From assembly GCF_028554725.1 (NCBI RefSeq), contig NC_071670.1:8360501-8424500 (forward strand): DNA of 64,000 nt, given 5' to 3'. Numbering within the stretch: position 1 is the stretch's first letter; each line of letters begins with the position of its first letter. Below are positions 12,140 through 24,681 of this stretch, piece after piece. The position numbers and the translations under genes are program-made. The notes under the pieces were generated by a model. That model did no database searches and was not told where the DNA came from. It saw nothing but the letters and a program-made list of their open reading frames with translations. This DNA is from Zeugodacus cucurbitae (lineage: Eukaryota; Arthropoda; Insecta; Diptera; Tephritidae).

Positions 12140-13250
12140 AGCAACGAAATATCAAGCTAGTGTGCAAGTTCAGCTCGCGCATGAAATTCACCACACTAAA
12201 AATATTATAATCAAGCTATAATGTCGCAAATTTACGAATTATTTTTGCTCAGTGTATAGGCAATAGTTGTAGACAACTGAGGATTCAAAAAATGGTACAA
12301 GTAAAGCGCCCACATGAAATTCACCACACTAAAAATAGAATATAAACTGTAGTTTCACTAGTTTATTAATTTATATTGATCAGTTTACCAGCACTAATTG
12401 TGAACAAATTTCCTTAAGTGATTAATTTTGAACAAATTTCCTTAATAACTTTTATAAAATTAAAATTAGTACCGTGGTGTATTAATAACGAACTTGATCT
12501 CAATTAAATAATGTTGAAAACGGCAACAGCAGAGCTTACAATTTTGTTTCTAATGATAAAAGCGAGCAAATTAGGCACTCAACTGAAATCCACCACATCA
12601 AAAATATTATTATCAAATTGTAATTTCGCTATTTTATTAATTTATGTTGCTCTATTTGTTATTATTTTATTAAAATTGTTATTTTTTGTAGTTTTCGCGA
12701 TAAAAGCAAGCAAGTTAGGCACTTGGTTGAAATTCACCACACCAAAAATATTATTATAGAATTGTAATTTCGCTAATTTATTAATTTATTTTGCTCTATT
12801 TGTTATTATTTTACTAAAATTATTTTTTTTTTGCAGTTTTCGCGAAAAAAGCAAGCAAGTTAGGCACTTTACTGTAATCCACCACACCCTAAATATTATT
12901 ATGGAATTGTAATTTCGCTAGTTCATTAATTTATTTTGCTCTATTAATGTTTATTTCACTAAAATTATTATTTTTTTATAATTTTAGACGTTAAAATCAA
13001 GCAAATTAGGCACTCAACTGAAATTCACCACAACATAAAATATTATTATAGAATTATAATTCCGCTATTTTATTAATTTATTTTGCTCTATTAATTTTAA
13101 TTTAACTAAAAATATTGTTTTTTTAATTTTTAAATGATAAAAACGAGCATATTAGGCACTCAACTGAAATTCACCACACTACAAATATGATTATGAATCT
13201 ATTAGATAGTGGTCTCGCTAGTTTATTAATTAATTTTGCACAGTGTAGTA
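12140..13250. repeat. Satellite-like array of ~145-bp monomers
   Basis: Five clear monomers start near 12557, 12703, 12846, 12992 and 13137, and two more diverged ones lie near 12160 and 12300. Each contains GCAAATTAGGCACTCAACTG, then AAATTCACCACAC, an AAATATTATTA tract, TTGTAATTTCGCTA and TTTATTAATTTATTTTGCTC. Period is about 143-146 bp. No coding capacity. Confidence 0.85.
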
Positions 13251-15109
13251 CCAGCTTTCGCTGTAAGCACTCGCAACCTTTCCTTTCCACCACCACCACA
13301 CAATTTCACTGTAGTTGGTAACGCAGTGTTGCCATACACACTTTCACCTATGCCCTAGCAAATGATTATTAAATAGTTGTGCATTAATTTCCGAAAATCT
13401 AGCTGAATTTATTAAATAAAAAAATAGTATGTATACACTATATATTATGGATAGTAAATGTTTAGTGAACTTAAGTACTTTTAAACTCTCGTCAAATTGC
13501 GCTGCGTATGAACTTATGAATGGTAATTTTTATTAAATTTAATTTCACTTAAAGCAAGCAAGCATACATATGTATATGCATACTATATATTTTCTGGTGA
13601 AATAATAAGATGATGAAAATATAAAATAATAACGGTAAATAAATAGAAGCCTACTGGAAGCTACATACATACATACTAACTTTAGTTGAACAATAGTTTT
13701 AGTTGCGATAGCAAAAACTCCCTGTCGAATTGCAATTATTGAATTGAAATGGATTCGTTTGTTAAATTTATATTTAAATTTAAACAATTATATATATGTA
13801 TGGCGTGAAAGTAAAAGTGCGGATAATGCGACGCAAAGTATGTAAGAACTGAAGCAATCGATAAAAAAGTGTTTGTTTGAAGGCAAGTGAAAGTAAGGCA
13901 TGCAGTTGTATGAAGCTCAGTGAAAATACAAACGCAAATACAGAAAAATACTTAAAAGCATTGTATTTAAATATTAAAATTAATAAAATTAAAATTAAAA
14001 AAAAAAACATTATTTAAATATATATATATATTAAAAAAAAAGTCGCAAACTGTTAGTTTTTAAGTAGCGAAGCAACTGAAACCAAAGCAAATATCTAAAT
14101 GAAAAAAAAAGTAGTATTAAAAATATGCCTATAACAAAAAAAATATGTGGCATATTAGTGCAAAATATTAGCGTGTAAAAAAAATTAACTGAATATTAAT
14201 TATTTAAATTTAACGCAAATTCATTACTACTTTTTCTGTGCGAATTTGTAAAAAAAAGTAAACAAAAACTCCCGTTGTTTGAGTAGCAAAAATTTTATGA
14301 TTATAATTACAGAAAACAACAACTATTAACGGCGCCTTTAAGGCGTGTACTAAATATACGATTATTTGTAAAAAAAAAACAAAAATTTAAAATTGAAAAT
14401 TCGCAGTTTAAAAGTAAAACGTTTATGGAAAGTTGAGCGCTAGAATGTTGTAAAGATTTCGCGTTGCCAACATTTACTATTATAACGTCCCTATCAATGT
14501 AAAAAAAAACTGAAACTAAATAAAATATACATACATATTTTAAACTAATTATGATTTGTGAGTCAAAAAATATATTTTATTGAAATGCAAATGCATAGCT
14601 ACTAATGTAAGAAAATAAAAATTTAAAAATAATATAATTATGAAATAAATTAAAAAAATACGAGTACCAAGCAAAAAAAAAAAAGGAATTACTATCTTAA
14701 AGCAATGTTGTTTTATTTGTACTTGGAAAAAATAAAAAAAAATTTAATCAAATTTCAACCATCAAGGTAAAGGAACACCTGGTTTGAGGCAAGTAATTTT
14801 AGAAAAAGAAAACCCACATATAGCAGAGCACAAAAAAATATACGCAAAGCGACACACTAGGCAAATTCTGATAAGTCTAATAAGAAAAAAATCGTTCCAC
14901 ATTAATATTCGTCTATACAAAGATTGCTGCAACAAATTCCATACATTTAATTGAGTAATTAAATGTTAATATTTGTGTAAACATTTTCTTTAAATAATTA
15001 TAATTTCATTAAATAATTATTCCAACGAATCGTCTATAAAATGGATGCGTTTATTTAAATATTCATCATTTATGCGTTATTTTCCAATAGCACGTATTTC
15101 TATTTAACA
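13251..15109. other. Intergenic AT-rich DNA between norpA and the DUF4804 array
   Basis: No gene recognised. A diverged motif AGTTGGTAACGC lies near 13311, and the reverse complement of TTGGCAACGC lies near 14461. Both resemble the element found before the array genes further right. An oligo-A/T-rich background makes short open frames uninformative. Confidence 0.5.
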
Positions 15110-15540
15110 AAATTCCGTGGTTGGCAACGCGTTGTACCAACTGCGACAACTGCAATTGGTTAACTGTCATCAGCTGTGTTTGTTTACATCAAAATTAATT
15201 TTCTGAAGATTCAACAAACTGAAGATGACAAATATACATACAAATATAGATATTTATAGCTGGGAATTTCATATTATTTAATTTTTGTACACTTTATTAC
15301 ATTTATACATTAAACTAATTTCTTTGTAACAAAATACAGTGGTTGGCAACGCGTTGTACCAACTGCAACAACTGCAATTGGATAACTGTCATCAGCTGTG
15401 TTTGTTTACATCAAAATTAATTTTAAAGCGCTTCCATTAATAGCAAATTACAAATATATAAACAAATATCAATAGTTATAGCTGAGAAATGTTTTATTTA
15501 TTTAGAATTAATACATTAAACGAATAAAAGGCAATTTTTA
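15110..15540 (+). promoter_or_regulatory. Tandemly duplicated promoter-like block upstream of array copy 1
   Basis: Two direct copies of a ~220-bp unit start near 15110 and 15332. The best conserved ~85 bp of each (about 15117-15200 and 15339-15425) contain GGTTGGCAACGCG, then TTGTACCAACTGC, TAACTGTCATCAGCTGTG and TTTGTTTACATC. The motif pair TTGGCAACGC plus CAGCTG also precedes copies 2, 3 and 4. CAACGCGTTG at its core is a perfect palindrome. Role as promoter is inferred from repeated position only. Confidence 0.55.
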
Positions 15541-15843
15541 TGTCATTTGCTTTTAAAACTTGCGAAAATACGCAGTATGCGAACAAACACAATCAACAGC
15601 CGCTATGTACAACAGCCGGTGATAACAAAAAAACAAAACAAAAAATGTTTAATTCAACTTATACACAGGTGGAGAAAAAAAATAATGATTTTATTACTCA
15701 TGGAGTTCCTGAAATTGCGATATGTATTATGCATTGTGATGAAATACCATGAATGAAATTAGTGTATGTACGAGTGCTTGGCTACATAGTGCACATTGTT
15801 GTAGTTACTATCTTGATTAGTACCATTTTCAAATACAACGATA

Positions 15844-17822
15844 ATGCTTCAATATTTGAAAAATATATTTACACCCACATCCCGTACAAGTGAGAAAAAT
15901 AGTGAAATGGAGCAAGTATGGCCAAAATTAGATGCGAGTTTGTTATTTACAAACTTCGGTAAGGAATTACTGCGGAAATGCGCTGATGTGCCGAAACCTG
16001 ATGGAACAGCAATAAGTATTGAGGATTTTATGAAAACATCGGCAAAGTTTCCAATAAAGGTATGCTTTTGCATATTTAAATACTTATACTTATATATGCA
16101 ATATGTAACTGTTTTCTCAACAGTTCGGCACGGATACGTGTCGTGTAATGAGTCAACCTGCAGAACGTTATGCAGAAATCACTAAGCAGATTGCAACTGT
16201 ATATCCCGTAATACATGAGCGTGTTTTGAGCTTGTATCTAGGTTTTTTGGAGCACAAAACTAAATACGGTGTGTACAAAATAAAAATTGTATATGTATTT
16301 TTATGGAAAAAATTAAAAAAAATGTTTATTTATAGGCACAACTATTGAGCGCGCACTGTATGATGGCATGACGTTAACCGCTTTGGTCCAGCGTTTGCTA
16401 GCAAAACGTTGTGTGGCGTTTGTAGGACCACTGGATAATTGTTTGTTGGTCAGCGGTGAAACGGGTTTGTGTAAATTTTATGATGTGGGCACGCACAAAG
16501 AGAAGGCACCATTCCTGTTGAAGGATGTGCTAAGCTATGATGAAATGAAGGTGCGTGAGAAGACTTAAAAATTGTTGAAGGACTTGAAAAGTTTTATTTT
16601 ATTTTATTTTATTTTTTTATTTTTATTTTTTTTTTTTTTAATTTTGTTTGTTTTTTTTTTTTTGTAAATTTTGATAAACTTCTCTTTTTACATGCACTAT
16701 TAGCTCTCAGCTTTTCTATCTGTTTCCTCCTACACGGAATTTTTAAACGATGGCAAACGTAGAAACGCTGGCGTAATCGAAGTGGATAAATCGAAGATTG
16801 AACGCGTGGGTGTTATTGTTGGCATTATTGGTGCACGCTTTCAAGCACGCGAACGCATGGATTGGCAGGACATCATAGTCAGCAAAGAGCAAAATACCAA
16901 AACACATGGCTACGGTTATACAACACAAGAGGCGGAGAGTACAACGAATGCTGCTGTTAATTATCGCCATTTGTGGAACAGCTTCTATGAGCAACAAGAT
17001 TTGATATATGATAATGTAAGCGTTCGAGATTCAACACGTTTCTACAAAATTCCAAACACAATGTATATTTTCGATAACCTCATGAAGAAACGCAACGCTA
17101 TAACATTCGATACACTCCTGCTCGAGGCTAATGCACGTGGCGCTGCAGCAGGCAAACAGGTGTATCTACATGTTGTTGGTATTGGTTTGGGCGCTTGGCG
17201 CGCTGTACAGCATCAAGATGAAATCTTTCTGCAGACCTTTGGCGAACGTTTACAAGAACTACTAACGCGCTTGCAACATATTGGTGTGGTGCATTTTTCT
17301 TATTTCAACGTGACGTCATATGCAAACCTTGTAGATGGCGGTGTATTAGACACGCAGTCGCATCCCAATGGTGGCATCAAAATATTCCTCAGCAATAGAA
17401 ACCCAGCGCAGAAATTGGTAAATTATTGAAAAAATTTTTACTCTCACAACTCAATACTGTACTTCACTGTACTGTATATAATTCAAATTTTAGGCACCGG
17501 AATTTGAAAATATGCTTGTAGTGGAATCGTATGCATGGGATGGCAATGCATTGCCCGGTAACGAATTTTGGTTTGTAAGTGTTATTAATGGAAAAATTAA
17601 TATTTGAAATTATAAAAGAATTTTTTTTTTGTACAGGGTACCTTAGCTACTTCCGGTGACCCTGCGGCCGCCTGTAGCACACTCATCACGGAACTACACA
17701 ATCCACACATCAATACAAAAATGGTGAATGGTGAGAATTTACATGTAGCCACGGAACGTTTCGGTGTTTTACATATTGCGGATTATGCGAAGAAAGTGCT
17801 GTTCTCTTCATCTGCTATATAG
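15844..17822 (+). CDS. DUF4804 / MavL-like macrodomain protein, array copy 1
   Basis: Six exons: 15844-16059, 16124-16268, 16336-16550, 16704-17417, 17494-17574 and 17637-17822, giving 518 residues. Intron phases are 0,1,0,0,0. The first ATG was chosen; a second in-frame ATG lies at 15907. Conserved blocks are SAFLSVSSYTEFLNDG (start of exon 4), VIVGIIGARF, QNTKTHGYGY, TFDTLLLEANARG, LHVVGIGLGAWR, YAWDGNALPGNEFW (residues 443-456), SGDPAAACST (463-472) and ELHNPHIN (476-483). I assign this by memory of the family pattern to DUF4804. Legionella MavL and two Drosophila members of that family were reported as macrodomain hydrolases that remove ADP-ribose from arginine. The acidic residues D446, E454 and D465 are candidates for ligand contact or catalysis; this is inferred, not shown. 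There is no signal peptide or membrane segment, so it is probably cytosolic. AATAAA lies near 17906. Confidence 0.8.
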
Positions 17823-18528
17823 TGCAAATTTTATGAAAATATTCAAATTCTTAAAGTATTAACTGCTGATTATTTTTATTTTGACTTTTACATGTATTAT
17901 AAAAATAAATATATAATTTTTTCTGGTTATCAATATTTACATATAATTATTGACTGTCAAATGCAATAAAGTGTATTTTATTAAAATTTTCATATGGTAA
18001 AGTAAATAAATAAAACAATCTTCGAATTTTACATATTTTTGTTGTTGTTTTATATTCAGCATTTCCAAACAAAAATGATAAATACAATTAGAGAACGTTG
18101 ACATTCTCTCATACAATTTCCAAAGAAAAAGTACAAATTCATAGAATAAAACAAAAGCAATCTTGTAGTTGGCAACGCGTCAGCTTGCAGCTGATTATTT
18201 GTTTACATTTGTTCATGCACATAAATTTACTGATATTTTGAAATATGAATAAAAGTTGGAATACAAGAAAAAAAAATATATATATTGCACTAAATCGAAC
18301 TGCGCATTGAGGCATTTCTATGTGATATTTGCACATAATTTGTGCTATAATGTAAACAATATATCCAAAAATATTCAACTTATAAAATATATGCACATAT
18401 GTACATACACAAATATGGAACAGCTATACATATGCTCGCTGGAGCTGGAAGTGCTTCAACGCAATTAGTACAGAAAAGTGTTAAAAATTATATTTTTTAC
18501 CAAAAAACAAAAAACGATAAAGTCAAAA
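17823..18528 (+). promoter_or_regulatory. Intergenic region with promoter-like motif of array copy 2
   Basis: AGTTGGCAACGCG lies at about 18172-18184, with CAGCTG close behind at about 18189, the same pair as upstream of the other complete copies. The left part contains the 3' end of copy 1 with AATAAA signals near 17906 and 17946. Nothing else recognised. Confidence 0.5.
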
Positions 18529-21156
18529 ATGCTCTGCAAAAATTGGTTTAAACCTAAAACTTCTAAATTTGATGATAAAGGATTTGAACAAATTTGGCCA
18601 ACATATGGTGCGCATATTACACTCACCGAAGTCGGCAAAGCATTATTGCATAAATCGGTAAATTTACAAAAACCCGATATAAGTGATATTGATGTAGAGC
18701 GATTTATAGCGAAATCATTAAGCTTCCCAATCAAGGCAAGTATTTGTATTTTATTAAGATAGAAATGTTTAATTTAATTGAAGGTTTTTTTTATTATAAA
18801 TACATACAGTTTGGTCGCGATACATGTCGTGTAATGAGTCAACCAAAGGAACGTTATGAAGAGATTAAAAAACAAATCGCTTCTGCTTATCCGATAATAC
18901 ACGAACGTGTTGTTGGTTTATATTTGGCATTCTTGGAGCATAAATGCAAATATGGTGGGTTGGTATAAAACAAAATAGAGGATTTTAGTATAAATACATA
19001 TGTGTGCACATACAAAATATAGGATTTTAGTAAATATTCGTATTTATGTACATATGTATATGTTGCATTTATATATTTTTTTAAATTTATATTTTATGTT
19101 ACTACAAAAAGTAAAGTTTATATACGTGTATGAACAATGAATCATAATAAATAAAATAAGTATGTATAAAAAACATGTTTATATCTGTATAGATAATAGC
19201 AAAAAATTACCTGTTACAATGTCGTTATATATTTTAATACTGCCGAAGTCTAAAAAATAAAAAAAAATAAAATTATATTTTATGCTGCTATAGCTAAACT
19301 TTACATATACGTGTATAGACAAAAAATGCAAGAAAAAAATATGTATAAATAAATAATATATTACATATATATAATATAAAAACATTACCTGTTGAACGAC
19401 GTTGTAAATCTTCATACTTCCAAAGTTCAAAAATGTCTTTCACAGAAAAAGTTTATTTAGTTTCAATATTTGAATGTCAATGTTTTTAATTTTATTATTT
19501 TAATGTCAATTTACGGTTACGGATTACGATTTTTTTATTAATTTCATTATTTAAATTTTATTTTTACACACACAGAATTTCGCATTAATTAATTAACACT
19601 TAAACACACATTTTTTTATTTAATTAAATAAAAATTAATGCGATGCACTTTTGTTTTGTATTATTAATAATTATTATTTGCATATTTCAACTCTTCCATA
19701 CAAGTACTTTCCTTTTGAATTATAAATAATTATTATTTGTACATTTGTAGGCAATGAACTGGAACGCGCAATTTATGTGAACATGACTATTATGGATCTC
19801 GTACAACGTTTACTTGAGAAACGTTGTGTGTCCTTTGTAGGTCCACTCGATGACTATCTGCTGTTGCAGGGTAGAAAAACTCTGGCAAATTTCTTTGATG
19901 TGGGCACCGTCGATGAGAAACCACCGTTGTTATTAAAAGATGTTTTAAGTTATGATGAGATAAAGGTGAGCCGGTACAAGCATACATAATTTCCATTATA
20001 ATTAATAATTAATTTTGCCAATTTGCGCCAAAAGCTTTCCGCTTTTCTCTCAGTATCATCACATACTGAATTTTTAAACAATGGCAGACGTTTCAATTGC
20101 GGCATCATTGAAGCGGACAAATCAAAAATCGAAATTGAAGGTGTTATTATTGGCATAATCGGTGGACGCTTCGAGGCAGAAGATGTAATGGAGTGGCAGG
20201 ATATAATGATAACACCAATGCAGAATACGAAGCAACGTGGTTATGGTTATACGGCGAAAGCAGCGAAGAAAGCCAAAAATTGCAAAGTTGACTACCGACA
20301 ATTGTGGATACGTTTTTACGAAGAACAAGATTTGCTTTACGATAAAGTAGAAAACACAACTTCGCCACGTTTTTATAAAAATGTCGTTACACGTTATATT
20401 TTTGACAATTTGTTGATGAAAAAACGTTACGCCATAACATTTGATACACTGCTGTTGGAGGCGGAAGCGCGTGGTAAAGCTGCTGGCAGACAAGTGTATC
20501 TGCATGTGGTTGGTATTGGTTTGGGCGCCTGGCGCGCTGTGCAGCAACAAGATAAAATATTTTTGCAAACGTTTAAAGAGCGCATGCAAGAGCTGCTATT
20601 GTGTCTTACACATATTTCGGTGGTACACTTCTCAAATTTCAGACCATCCGCTGCGAAAGATATCATAACGGATAATGCTAAGACTGTGGCGGCAAATCAT
20701 CCTAACGGTGGTATACAAACGTTTGTGCATGATCGTTATCCAGCGCAGAAATTGGTAAGTAATATAATGATGTTGAAAATGTAAAGCAGAAATATACAAT
20801 AGTAATTCATTGCAGCCGCCGGCATTTGAAAATATGTTAATAGTTGAGTCGTACGCCTGGGATGGTAATGCATTGCCAGGAAATGAATTTTGGAAGGTGT
20901 GTATATATGTATTTTTGCGAATATGCTAATGCATACATATGTACTTATATGTATGAATATACAATTCATTCTTCTTTGCTTTTAGGGCGCTCTCACCAGT
21001 TCCGGTGATCCTGCTGCTGCTTGCAGCACTTTAATTGCAGAACTACATAACCCCCATATTAACACAAGTATGGTGAATGGCGTAAATTTGCATGTGGCCA
21101 CGGAGCGCTACGGTGTCTTACATATAGCTGAGTACGCCAAGAAAATATTAGCTTAG
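18529..21156 (+). CDS. DUF4804 / MavL-like macrodomain protein, array copy 2
   Basis: Six exons: 18529-18735, 18810-18954, 19751-19965, 20035-20754, 20816-20896 and 20986-21156, giving 512 residues. The start at 18529 sits in CAAAAATG and aligns with the other copies; an in-frame upstream ATG at 18478 is less likely. The first intron has a GC donor (AAG then GCAAGT) and a normal AG acceptor; no GT site nearby keeps the alignment. Intron 2 is enlarged to ~800 bp by AT-rich repeats. All conserved blocks are present: EFLNNG, VIIGIIGGRF, QNTKQRGYGY, TFDTLLLEAEARG, LHVVGIGLGAWR, YAWDGNALPGNEFW, SSGDPAAACST and ELHNPHIN. It has the intact form of the motifs proposed to bind ADP-ribose. The family role (arginine ADP-ribosyl hydrolase-like) is inferred from DUF4804 membership. 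Confidence 0.8.
19080..19440 (+). repeat. ~185-bp direct duplication in intron 2 of array copy 2
   Basis: Two diverged direct copies can be followed: TATATTTTATG...CTTTATATACGTGTATG...ACCTGTTACAATGTCGTT from about 19086, and ATTATATTTTATG...ACTTTACATATACGTGTAT...ACCTGTTGAACGACGTT from about 19270. This accounts for part of the intron's extra length relative to the other copies. Confidence 0.5.
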
Positions 21157-22048
21157 CTTATAGCACTTGATTCATTTGTGCTAATAAGCATTTTTCATTA
21201 CTTTAACGTAGTAAATATTACAATTGGCATTTCTATTATACTTATACACCGAAACTATACATTTATTATACTTAATTTTACTTTGTACTACAATTTAAAG
21301 TTTTAACACGCACGACCGACGCGATCAACGCGAAATCAAAATCACTAATGGCGTTTTAATTTGCATATGGCGGTTATTTTATTGGCGTCCATCTCCGGCA
21401 TATTTTCTTAAGAGTTGGATACACTGCGCGACTTTTAGCGAGCTTATTTCGCAAATATACACTTACGTACCACAAATCAGCAGTTATTGTTTATTAAGAA
21501 TTATTTTACCATTTTTAGATAATGAAATTATTACATAAATATTTCTATTACTGTGAGGAACCGGAAAACATGTACCTAATTTGCTCCAATTAATTGCTTC
21601 CGGCTACCCTAAAACTCTTTACTTTGCGCCAATAGTTGGCAACGCATATACACAGCTGTTTCACATCACCCCATTTTCTTTTGTTCTTTTTCCAACAGGT
21701 TGACAAACCAATTAGAATTACAGTTATACCATTTTTAAGTACGCAATTTAGATTTTTAAATAATTTGTAGTAATATTAATGAAAATATTGACTGAAAACA
21801 TACATACATGTATATATATGTATTTCATATGTGCATATACTTTGATTACTTAAACTCCTGAAATGCAGTACGACAAGTTACAAATGACGGGTGTACGTGT
21901 AACTAAAGAAGCTGGCAGCTGGTGGTTTTTCCCCCACAGATTAATGATGCAATTAGCTATAGAAACTAATATAAAGCAATAGCAAACGTAAAGTTTAAAC
22001 ATTTGCACATCGACGTGTGCATACGCTAGTCAGTTAACAAGCCATATA
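21157..22048 (+). promoter_or_regulatory. Intergenic region with promoter-like motif of array copy 3
   Basis: AGTTGGCAACGC is at about 21634-21645, with CAGCTG at about 21653. TCAGT, a common insect initiator core, lies at about 22030, just before the ATG at 22049. A short open frame from the ATG at 21883 precedes a CCCCCACAG acceptor-like site near 21939; no coding meaning could be supported. The rest is AT-rich. Confidence 0.5.
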
Positions 22049-23967
22049 ATGTGGGAAACTATACGAGCGCTCTTTTCGCGCATAATGCCTAGTAGGGATG
22101 ACATAGCACCAGTACTTGGTGTAGAGTATAACGTAATATGGCCAGCTAATAATTCAGCATTAAAACTAACAACTTTTGGCACGCAATTGTTGCAAAAGTG
22201 CGCAAAAGTAAATAAACCGGATGGCAGTAGAATAAATATTGAAAGCTTTATGGCACAGTCAGACAGGTTTCCCTTACAGGTGCGTATTAATTACAATATG
22301 TTAATATTTAAAATAATACGCTCTTCTAACACACACAGTTTGGCAGCAACAACTGTCGTGTAATGAGTCAACCCGTGCAACGAAGTGCAGCAATTGCAAA
22401 ACAAATAGCTTCTGCATATCCCTTGATACATGAACGTGTGCTCTACTTATATTTGGCATTTTTGGAGCATAAAAGCAAATATGGTATGTATGTATATACA
22501 TAATTAAATTTTTAAAAACAAAAAAATTATATTTTTTAATTACTTATTGGCAGGTAATGCTATTGAACGCGAAATTTATGCGGACATTACACTCACCGCA
22601 CTAGTGCAAAGGCTTTTGGAAAAGCGTTGCGCTGCATTTTATGGTTGTATAGATAAATATCTGCTCATCACAGGCGAAAAAGGTTATGGTGGATTCTGTG
22701 AAGTTGGCACTGAAGCTGAAAAGACGCCGCTGCAGCTACGAAATGTTTTGAGTTATGATGAAATTAAGGTAAAATTATGCTTTTATGTATTGTAGTTATA
22801 TGCAATTATTGTTGCTGTTATATATTTATATTTTTCACAGCTCTCCGCTTTCTTGTCAATTTCTTCGCAAACCGAGTTCATAAATGATGGCAGTCGTTAT
22901 AATGAAGGCGTGATTGAGGTGGACAAATCTAAAATCGAGTTAGATGGCATTGTAATCGGCATGATTGGTGGACGCTTTCAAGTAAAAGAATTCATGGAGT
23001 GGCAGGATATAATGATAACTGCCGCACAGAATACCAAAGAGAATGGCTATGGTTTTACAGCACAAGAGGCAGCGTTGGCGCCTAAACGCAATGTAGACTA
23101 TCGACGCATTTGGATCGATTTCTATGAAGAAATTGATTTACTATATACGCAAGTGATTGCAAAGCATACAAAACGTTTCTTTAAAGGTCCACATAACAAT
23201 TATATTTTTGATAATTTAATGATGAAGAAACGTTATGCCATCTCCTTCGATACACTATTGTTAGAAGCAGAAGCACGCGGTGCTAATCTTAACAAACAAA
23301 TATATGTACATGTAGTCGGTATAGGTTTGGGTTCATGGCGTGCGGTACCACAGCAAGAAAAAATATTTTTAGAGACATTCGGCGAACGTCTGCAGCAGTT
23401 ATTACCACACTTGTCGCATATTGCTGTGGTGCACTTCTCCTATTTTACTTTAACTGCCTGGGGCAATCTACAGCACGGCGGTATGATTATGTCAGAAACG
23501 CATCCAGCAGGTGGCATTAAAATATTTATGAGCAATCGCGAACCCTCAGCAAAGCGTGTATAGGTTAATATATGCAATGAGTTTATATTTACAAATCTAT
23601 GTTTATGTGTATTAGCCAACGGAGTTTGAAAATATGTTGGTAGTGGAGTCATACGCTTGGGCTGGCAATGCATTACCCGGCAACGATTTTTGGCTGGTTA
23701 GTTAAAAAGCTTCAAGGAAGCGAATTTCTTTACTTTATAATTACTTTGTATATGCAGATTATTATTTTCTTATTTACTTAGGGTGCTTTAGCTTCTTCCG
23801 GCGATCCTGCCGCCGCTTGCAGTACTCTCATATCTGAACTGCATAATCCACATATTAATACAGATATGGTAAACGGCAACAATTTGCATATTGCTTCTCC
23901 GCGTTATGGCATTTTACATATTGCAGATTATGCAAAGAAAGTTTTAGAACAATATAATTCTTTATAA
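22049..23967 (+). CDS. DUF4804 / MavL-like macrodomain protein, array copy 3 with altered acidic motif
   Basis: Six exons: 22049-22279, 22339-22483, 22554-22768, 22841-23557, 23616-23696 and 23782-23967, giving 524 residues. The exon 4 donor is GTATAG, directly followed by GT. Using that later GT would put an in-frame TAG into the message, so the first GT is chosen, which turns the usual final KL into KR. The protein has VIGMIGGRF, QNTKENGYGF, SFDTLLLEAEARG, VHVVGIGLGSWR, SSGDPAAACST and ELHNPHIN. In exon 5 the block reads YAWAGNALPGNDFW: the Asp found at this place in the other four copies is Ala452, and the usual Glu is Asp460. If that Asp contacts ADP-ribose, this copy may have weak or changed activity. 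The frame is otherwise intact, so it is not an obvious pseudogene. Confidence 0.78.
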
Positions 23968-24681
23968 TACTTTTCAAATATGGTTTTGATAAAGATACAA
24001 ATTTTACAATTAAATAATATAAAAAATATATTTTTCAATAAAAAATTGTTGGATTTGTTTGCAACAATAAGAATTCAATTTAAAAAAAATCATAGCAACC
24101 GGAAATTATTTAATTATTTATAAAATGTTCTCCAGCTAACAAGTTTAGTTGGCAACGCGGGACGCCGATCAGCTGTAGCTCCTGTTTCTTGCTTTTCCAA
24201 CGCGAATTTCATCAGACACATCAAATTTTCGTGCATAATCAAACAGGTACAAATTGCGTTTCTGACCCACTTTCCGTTTCCCACCGTCAGCGAAGCAAAG
24301 AACAAAACAAACAAGGAAATTAACCGACAGTGTAAAATAAAAACATAAATGTGAGTGAAAATATGTATGGGGACAGTCCCATTGTGAAATATTAAATTCT
24401 CTGTGGCGCATTGCACCGGCGAGTTATAAATTGTGACGCATGCATGGACAATGCTCAGTTGGTTTGCGAGCGTATACGTTGTAAGTTGAAAGTGTTTTAT
24501 AGCATATAAAATATAACAACTTTATGCATAAAATTATATGGTTATTAAATAATACATAACATATCTAAGCATACAACGTCATTTAAGCAAGACAACAAGT
24601 CAACATAAATTTACACACAACAAGCTGTATTTAAATTATCACGGCAGTAGCAGTAGAAGAACCTTTCGTACGCAAGCAGTT
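23968..24681 (+). promoter_or_regulatory. Intergenic/5' region of array copy 4 with promoter-like motif and possible 5' exon
   Basis: AGTTGGCAACGCG is at about 24147-24159 and ATCAGCTG at about 24168. From the ATG at 24445 a short frame (MDNAQLVCERIR) runs to a good GTAAGT donor at about 24480. It may be a non-coding 5' exon, or an alternative first coding exon that would need the weak acceptor ending at 24679 to stay in frame. AATAAA for copy 3 lies near 24038. Confidence 0.4.

Noticed and set aside
23558..23566. In-frame TAG in array copy 3 as sign of a pseudogene
   Set aside because: The stop lies after a usable GT donor at 23558; splicing there removes it and restores the family alignment.
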